A stretch of DNA of 64,000 nucleotides from Castanea sativa. Taxonomy: Eukaryota > Streptophyta > Magnoliopsida > Fagales > Fagaceae. Each line of letters begins with the position of its first letter. Position 1 is the first letter of the stretch. The translations under genes were made by a program, and so were the position numbers. Positions 58,150-64,000 of the stretch are shown here, in pieces. The stretch covers positions 4,115,158 through 4,179,157 of the forward strand of contig NC_134024.1 in the NCBI RefSeq assembly GCF_040712315.1. The letters are read 5' to 3'. Below the pieces are notes generated by a model. It was not told the origin of the DNA, searched no databases, and saw only the letters and a program-made list of their open reading frames with translations.

Positions 58150-58730
58150 CATTAAGCAATCTATTTTTGGAAATATTTTTTCAAAAATTAGAAAAACTGT
58201 CAATACTTTTTCAATTCTCAAGAAAATATTACCAAAAACGATTAATTATTGTGTTCGAGATTAGGAAATTCTCTGTTCAAGAAGATTCAAAGCTCTTTAT
58301 GTGGCCTTCTCTTTTTCAAGACTTTCCTGATGTGGATCCACGTTGGTTCCTGCGCAAAACTAATTGATATGCACACGTTGGTCACTGCTCAAATTTTCAC
58401 GTGGCTGAAGGTGATGTTTCCTGCATGCAGCAAATCTAAATATCATGCCATTCGGATTCACACGTTGATAGAGGCACTGAATGAATATAGACGCGAAATC
58501 TCGCTTGTGTAGTCAGTAGTGCAGTAGGTCCAGGTGATGTGAATACTTGACAGATACGATTAGACGGAAGTGAAGAAGTCTGTTTTTTTTTTTGTTTTTT
58601 TTTTGTTGGATTTATCACTGTTCAAAATTGCCTCAATTCTGATCTTTAAAGTCAAGGAAACCTTAAAAATGCGGCCACCGCCGACTTAACTAAAACTAAA
58701 AGTGAGTTATATAATAAGAAAAAAAATGGA
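58150..58730. other. Intergenic, nothing assigned
   Basis: Less AT-rich than its surroundings (58300-58550), with two short overlapping plus-strand frames; neither looks like a known protein. Confidence 0.4.
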
Positions 58731-58739
58731 AGTGTATTC

Positions 58740-58839
58740 CATAAGTTTAAATACAAGACTCTCTCTCAAAATATTTTACATTCCTTTTTAAACCAGCAGT
58801 TACACTATAGGAGCGACACTCTGCAATTCTGCAAAATCT
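58740..58839 (+). promoter_or_regulatory. Leader of TNL C
   Basis: 'caagactctctctcaaaata', 'ttaaaccagcagttacacta' and 'aggagcgacactctgcaatt' match the leaders of A and B. Donor GT at 58840. The promoter phrase found upstream of A and B is not visible here, so the upstream region of C differs. Confidence 0.55.
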
Positions 58840-59044
58840 GTAAGTTCTCACTTGTCACTCCCGTCCTTCTCTTTTATTTCTTCTCTTTAGTTTCACTCTA
58901 GTAAATTTCTTAATCGTTTTTTTATTCCCTTATTTATTCATTTATACTTAAAATCCAATTGAATGAATTTTAATGAGTATCCATATTTTTAGTATTTTAC
59001 ATTGTGATTAAGGTTAATTTACTTGTTAACTTAGATTGGCTTTC

Positions 59045-59538
59045 ATGGATACAAAAATGCCATCTTCTTCCACTTCTTATGGCCATCAGTGGAAGTATCA
59101 TGTTTTTCTAAGTTTCAGAGGAAAGGATACTCGTAAAAGTTTTACAGATCATCTATATACTGCGTTGAAACAAAAAGGTATCTCCACCTTCAAGGATGAT
59201 GAAAATCTCGAGAGAGGAAAACTTATTTCCACTGAGCTTTTAAGAGCAATTGAAGAATCGATGTTTGCTATTGTCATTCTCTCAAAAAAGTACGCATCTT
59301 CAACTTGGTGCTTAGATGAACTTGTAAAGATTATGGAATGCAGAAAAAAGATGAGACTAATAGTGTTGCCCATTTTTTACGATGTGGATCCATTTGATGT
59401 ACGGAAACAGACAAGAACTTTTGCACAAGCATTTGTTAAACATGAGATATGTTTTAAAGAGAATATAAAGAAAGTTCAGACGTGGAGAGTTGCTTTGAGA
59501 GAAGTGGCCAATCTCTCTGGATGGTCTTTAAATGATAG
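59045..59538 (+). CDS. TNL C exon 1, TIR domain
   Basis: YHVFLSFRGKDTRKSF (Lys replaces Glu of GEDTR), putative catalytic Glu in RAIEES, WCLDEL present. Ends GATAG|GTATTT. Confidence 0.9.
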
Positions 59539-60724
59539 GTATTTTATGCTATTGACATGATTACTATTTTTATTTTGTTTTAATGAGAATCAACATGATT
59601 TCTATTGAATATATTAAATTGCCATCTTCGTTAACATACCACGCTCTTTTAATATGTCATGAACATACCAAATTTATATTTTTGATCAATAACATACCTC
59701 ATTTATATTGTAACTACTTGTGAGGATTTGATTCTAAAGCATTTGACATGACAACAACAATCTTTATATTTGGTTGTGTAATAGTCCCTACTCCCTTTGA
59801 CATGTATACTTAATATATCATATAAATTATTATAATACAACACTAAGTGGGTAGATCTTTTAGATGTAAGATTATATTGACATGTAGAACCCTAAGTCTT
59901 TAATTATAGCTCATTACTATCTTCTTATAAATGTGATATTACCATTTTTACGTAGGAATTTTTATCTCCTTACTACTTTTTCAGCATGGAATTCATTTGA
60001 ATTTAAAATGATTTAAAACAAATTTTCACATTGACGTAAAAGTAAACAAATAAATTTTAATTCTCTACTAGGATATACCTACCTTAATGAAGCTTTATAC
60101 TAGCTTCACCTTAATGATACTTAACATAACTCGAAAATCTTCACGTCTACATTTTTGGATAACACTAATTAAAATCCACTATAAACAATAAGGAGTATAT
60201 ATAATCACATGATTTACTATTACAAATGACACTCACAAATTCTAAACAGTGCTATTATACTCAAACAAGATACTTCTTTTCAATTTTTTTAATCCCACAA
60301 GCTACCAGGCATCTTCAGCTTCTAGACACAATTACACCATATATATGCATGTATATTTCAAAGGGTACATCCTTCAATTTTATTATTTCCCATCTGAGAG
60401 GCCCCTCCAAAAACATGTTTTCACCCCCTTATATTAATCCTCCCCCACCAATAACCTCTCACTTTTATAAGTACTGAGTTTTATAAAAATTACTTCTCTA
60501 TCTCAGCCAAGTAAAAAGTTGTTCTAAATGTTTATATATTTTAGGATTCAACTCACATTAAATATATATACAGTAAAGTATAACAGTGAGTGGGATTAAA
60601 AAAAACAAAAAAGCTTTGGGTGCTATAAATATAACATGCCACAATACACCAACCAAACCAAAGGTCCAAAGCAGTCAGCAGATAAAAGAAAGAAAAAAAA
60701 GAAAAAAAAAAGAAATTGCGAAAC

Positions 60725-60761
<37 letters not shown>

Positions 60762-63700
60762 AAGCTTGGACCTGTCCACGCCAAGAGAGAGAGAGAGAGA
60801 TCGGAAGGGACAAAGGGACAGAGGGAGCTCGCAGACTCGCTGATCGGCCCGATGTAGCGCCGGCGAGGGACAGAGGGCAGCAGGCAGAGGGAAATCAACG
60901 GTTGGGCTGTGTGGGTTTCTGATTTGAGATTTCTCACTTCTCACTTCTCACTCAATGGCATATCACAAAATCAACGGTAAAGATTTGTCCATCTGTCAAA
61001 ATCTTGAATTTTATGTTTGCTTGTTTTTTCCACTGCTGCTGTGTTGGTGAAGTGAAGAAAAAAAAAAAAAAACGGTTTCGCTCGGACACCGAAGTCCGGC
61101 GAGTCTTACCAGTACCGGACATCTGTTAACCTTTTCCTTATATATATATATGCTACTTCATGTATGAGGTATTGCATTTATTTAGTTCTCTATCTCTCAA
61201 AGGTTACAACAAAACTTAACACTAATTATTTGCTCTGTTTCAAGAGGTGGAGGGTAATATGGGTGATTGAATTTCGTTGTTTGATTATCTCACTTCTTTT
61301 TGCAGGCATGAGTCAGAATTTATCGAAGATATTGTGCAAGCGATATTGCACAAATTAAGTTATGCATTCCCAAGAGATACCAAAGGTTTAGTAGGAATAG
61401 ATGCTCCAGTGGAGGAATTGATGTCGCTTTTGGCTATAGGATCGAATGATGTTCGCATAATAGGGGTTTGGGGGATGGGGGGAATTGGTAAGACAACCCT
61501 TGCTAGATTTGTCTATTGGCTGATTTTTAATGATTTTCAAGGTGGTAGTTTTATCACTAATATTAGAGAAGAATCTGAAAAGCATGGTTTGCTTCCATCA
61601 CAACAAAAACTTATTTGTGAAATTTTAAGGGAAAGAAGCATGAATATACGTGATGTTGATGACGGAGTTCTTATGATCAAGAATAGGTTATGTCATAAAA
61701 GGATTATTCTTGTCCTTGACGATGTAAATCAATTCAACCAGTTGAAAAAGTTAGCTGGAGAGCCAAATTGGTTTGGTGCAGGTAGTAGAGTTATAATAAC
61801 AACAAGAGATAAGCATTTGTTGATAAGACATAAAGTATGTGGAATATACGAAGTTAAAGGATTGAAAGATGATGATGCTCTTCATCTTTTTAGTTTGAAT
61901 TCTTTTAACAAAGATCATCCTACTCAAGATTATTTAAAGTTGTCTAAACAGTGTGTGAATTATGCACAAGGTCTTCCTCTAGCTATTGAGGTTTTGGGTT
62001 CTTTTTTGTTCAATAGAAGTAAGGAGGAATGGGAAAGTGCATTAGATAGGCTCAAAGAATTTCCGGTAGAAGAAATGAGCAAAATACTTCAAATAAGTTT
62101 TGATGGACTTCATAGAGTGGAACAAGAAATATTTCTACATATGGCATGTTTCTTTAATATGAAAGACAAAGATTATGTAGTAGAAATACTTGATTGTCTT
62201 GGTCTTCACCCTAAAATTGGATTAAATGTTCTTATTGAAAAGTCTCTCTTGCAAGAGTATGAAAATAAATTTTGTATGCATGAATTACTGCAAAAAATGG
62301 GTCAAGATATAATTCATCGAGAGTATCCTCAAGAACCTAGGAAGTGGAGCAGATTGTGGCGACATAAGGATATTCACAATGTGCTGATGAAAAACATGGT
62401 AAGAGATCATTTGGAGAACTTGAGCATATACCTTATCACATTATTTTAAAATTTTCAATTTGAACCATTTTAGTAATCGTATATCTTGCAATTCACCCAT
62501 CTCTTTTTCTTTACTAATTAGGAAGCAGAAGCAGTTCAGGGCATAGTCCTTGTACTTCCGAAGATGCATGAATTGGGTGAACTACAAAAATCTGTAGAGG
62601 CACATTGGAACCTTGAAGCCTTTTCAAAGTTGCCTAACCTTAAGTTGCTTATAATTCATGGCGTTCACCTTCCACATGGTCCGAAACATCTTCCTAATGA
62701 CTTAAGATATCTTGATTGGAGTAGATATCCTTCAAAATCTTTGCCATCAAGTTTCCAACCAAATGAGCTTGTTGAACTTCGCATGTGCGATAGCAAAATT
62801 GTTCGACTTTGGAATGGAATAAAGGTAACATTTTTATTTAAATACTCATATACGTTTAGTAAAAATTTATAAATTCTAAGCTTTATGGAACCTAATCTTA
62901 CTTTTCTTATTCAATATTTTTTACTCTTAACAGCATTTTGGCAAGCTAAAGTTCATCAAATTGGAAGACTCCTTAGACCTCATTACAACCCCTGACGTCA
63001 CTGGAGTCCCAAATCTTGAGAAATTAGATGTTAAAGGTTGTAAAAATTTGATTGAAATTCACCCATCTATTGTAGTTCATAAAAGGCTTACTCATCTCAA
63101 CCTAGAAGGTTGCCATAACCTTAATACTCTTCCAAGTAAGTTTGAAATGGAGTCTCTTGAGATTCTTATCCTTTCAGGTTGTTCAAAAATCAGGAGAATT
63201 CCAGAATTTATGGGAAATATGATAAGCTTATCAAAACTTCACTTAGATAGAACTGCTATTACAAAACTTCCCTCTTCAATTGCACATTTGACTAATCTTG
63301 CTTCATTGCATTTAAGAGATTGCAAAAATCTTGTATGTCTTCCTAGTATCATTTGTAGCTTCAAGTCGCTTGAAGATGTCAATTTGGCTGGATGCTCGAA
63401 GCTTGATAATCTACCAGAGGACTTGTGGAATCTTGAAAGTCTAGAGGAGCTCGATGTGAGTGGAATAGCTTTAAGAGAGCTTACTTCCTCTATTGTTCTC
63501 TCAAGAAATCTTAAAAGATTATCTTTTCGGGGATGTAAAGAGTCACCGCCTAAACTTTGGAATAAGCTTTTCTCCTTTAATTTAATGCCACGAGGAAGCC
63601 TAAATCCTATGAGCTTGTTATCACCTTCTTTTCCAGGTTTGTGTTATTTAAAGAAATTGGATTTGAGTGATTGTAATCTCCAAACAATCCCAAATGATTT

Positions 63701-64000
63701 TGGTTACTTATCCTCTTTAAGTTGTTTAAATCTAAGTGAAAATACTTTTGATTGTCTTCCTGAAAGTATCATTCAATTATCTAAACTGACACATATTTAT
63801 TTGAGGAATTGCACAAGACTTCGTTCATTGCCACAATTTCCATCAAGCACTTGGATGGTTGATGGTTGTAGCTCATTGAAACCATTACCAAATCGATTAA
63901 CACTTGACAAATTTTGCCAACCACGTCTTTTCCTCTTCAATTGCTTCGATTTGGCTGATAATCTAGGTCGGAGTGACATGTTCTTTAGAATGCTATCAGT
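59045..64000 (+). CDS. TNL C: TIR-NB-LRR immune receptor (partial at window end)
   Basis: Exons 59045-59538, 61306-62398, 62522-62824, and 62934 to beyond 64000. The first two coding exons have the same lengths as in A (494 and 1093 bp). All visible frames are open; the LRR exon is open for its 1067 visible bases. Domain order TIR, NB-ARC, linker, LRR; the C-JID exon lies outside the window. P-loop, kinase-2, RNBS-B and GLPLA are intact. The MHD motif reads MHE. Intron 1 is only 1767 bp, far shorter than in A and B. ATG at 59045 chosen for the same reason as in A. Probably functional or autoactive-prone; not provable here. Confidence 0.88.
60560..61130 (+). other. Foreign, GC-richer insert in TNL C intron 1
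   Basis: Begins near 'tgggtgctataaatataaca', then a (GA)n tract, then a GC-rich stretch 60770-60910, then ATGGCATATCACAAAATC at 60955 followed by 'aacggtaaag', a possible splice donor. This looks like the 5' end of an unrelated gene (TATA-like, leader, first exon) carried into the intron. No insertion borders found. Confidence 0.3.
60727..60757. repeat. (GA)n microsatellite
   Basis: Purine dinucleotide run; a shorter one follows at 60785-60800. Confidence 0.9.
61306..62398 (+). CDS. TNL C exon 2, NB-ARC domain
   Basis: Starts HESEFIEDIV after the split Arg. GMGGIGKTT, LVLDDV, GSRVIITTRD, GLPLAIEVLGSF and CMHELLQKMG are visible. The Glu of MHE is GAA at 62282-62284; A and B have GAC there. 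Ends ATG|GTAAGA. Confidence 0.93.
62522..62824 (+). CDS. TNL C exon 3, NB-LRR linker
   Basis: 101 codons, six more than A and B, the extra ones near the start (VLPKMHELG). GPKHLPNDLRYLDWSRYPSK follows. Donor AAAG|GTAACA. Confidence 0.9.
62934..64000 (+). CDS. TNL C exon 4, LRR domain (cut by window end)
   Basis: Begins HFGKLKFIKLEDS after AACAG at 62933. I read it codon by codon to 64000 without a stop. LRRs such as LPSSIAHLTNLASLHLRDC match A and B; variation concentrates in the last third. Continues past the window. Confidence 0.9.

Larger units (their letters stand above)
59539..61305 (+). other. TNL C intron 1 (1.8 kb)
   Basis: Parts match the end of A intron 1 loosely (60290-60390 against 16450-16580). 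The middle (60560-61130) is unlike A or B and includes (GA)n at 60727-60757. Confidence 0.75.

Noticed and set aside
58167..58512. Two overlapping plus-strand frames of 66 and 87 codons
   Set aside because: No recognisable motif, no conserved partner elsewhere in the window; chance frames in less AT-rich DNA.
60586..60944. Several frames of Arg-Glu or Leu-Ser repeats on both strands
   Set aside because: Products of the (GA)n tract and neighbouring purine-rich DNA; no protein-like composition.

Overview
This is a plant nuclear window, AT-rich and crowded with mobile elements. Its only protein-coding host genes are a head-to-tail cluster of TIR-NB-LRR (TNL) immune receptors. The spliced TNL architecture (GT-AG introns, TIR exon / NB-ARC exon / linker exon / LRR exon / C-JID exon) shows a dicot. 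The particular TNL subfamily resembles those I associate with Fagaceae (oak/chestnut), but that is an impression, not a search result. No rRNA or tRNA genes, CRISPR arrays or bacterial features were seen.

Layout. 1-9319: an array of degenerate repeats of the TNL upstream region (promoter motif, leader, start of the leader intron), mostly without genes behind them, ending in the promoter of gene A. 9549-20224: TNL gene A, apparently translatable (1201 codons by my splice model), with a 6.8-kb first coding intron holding several MITE/hAT insertions; its last 3' exon is tandemly duplicated (21089-21411). 22455-25625: three tandem copies of a LINE-derived fragment (RT zinc-binding domain). 25735-28755: spacer repeats, a near-perfect 666-bp foldback element and two more orphan promoter modules. 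28757-34077: an eroded reverse-strand LTR retroelement with gag and an extra ORF but no visible pol. 34078-34260: a fragment of a zinc-finger homeodomain (ZF-HD) transcription factor gene. 35330-51436 (3' exon to 52061): TNL B, a pseudogene by one in-frame TGA between the TIR and the P-loop; its 12-kb first intron contains a complete 7.66-kb non-autonomous Copia-like element (two LTRs, PBS, 5-bp target duplication, gag and extra ORF, no pol), a solo LTR, a SINE and a MITE. 52925-53960: a fourth LINE-derived fragment. 54510-58730: spacer repeats, a hAT-type element and an LTR fragment. 59045-64000: TNL C, running off the window inside its LRR exon.

The three TNLs have the same exon phases and collinear flanks, so the locus grew by repeated duplication of a unit made of promoter, TNL and LINE-derived tail. 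Because A and B introns still align, each acts as the empty site for insertions in the other; this defines element ends and target duplications. Functionally, TNLs are intracellular receptors: the NB-ARC acts as an ATP/ADP switch, the LRR/C-JID part recognises an effector, and the TIR acts as an NADase signalling through EDS1. A looks most complete, although both A and B have altered C-terminal tails. C carries MHE in place of the MHD motif.
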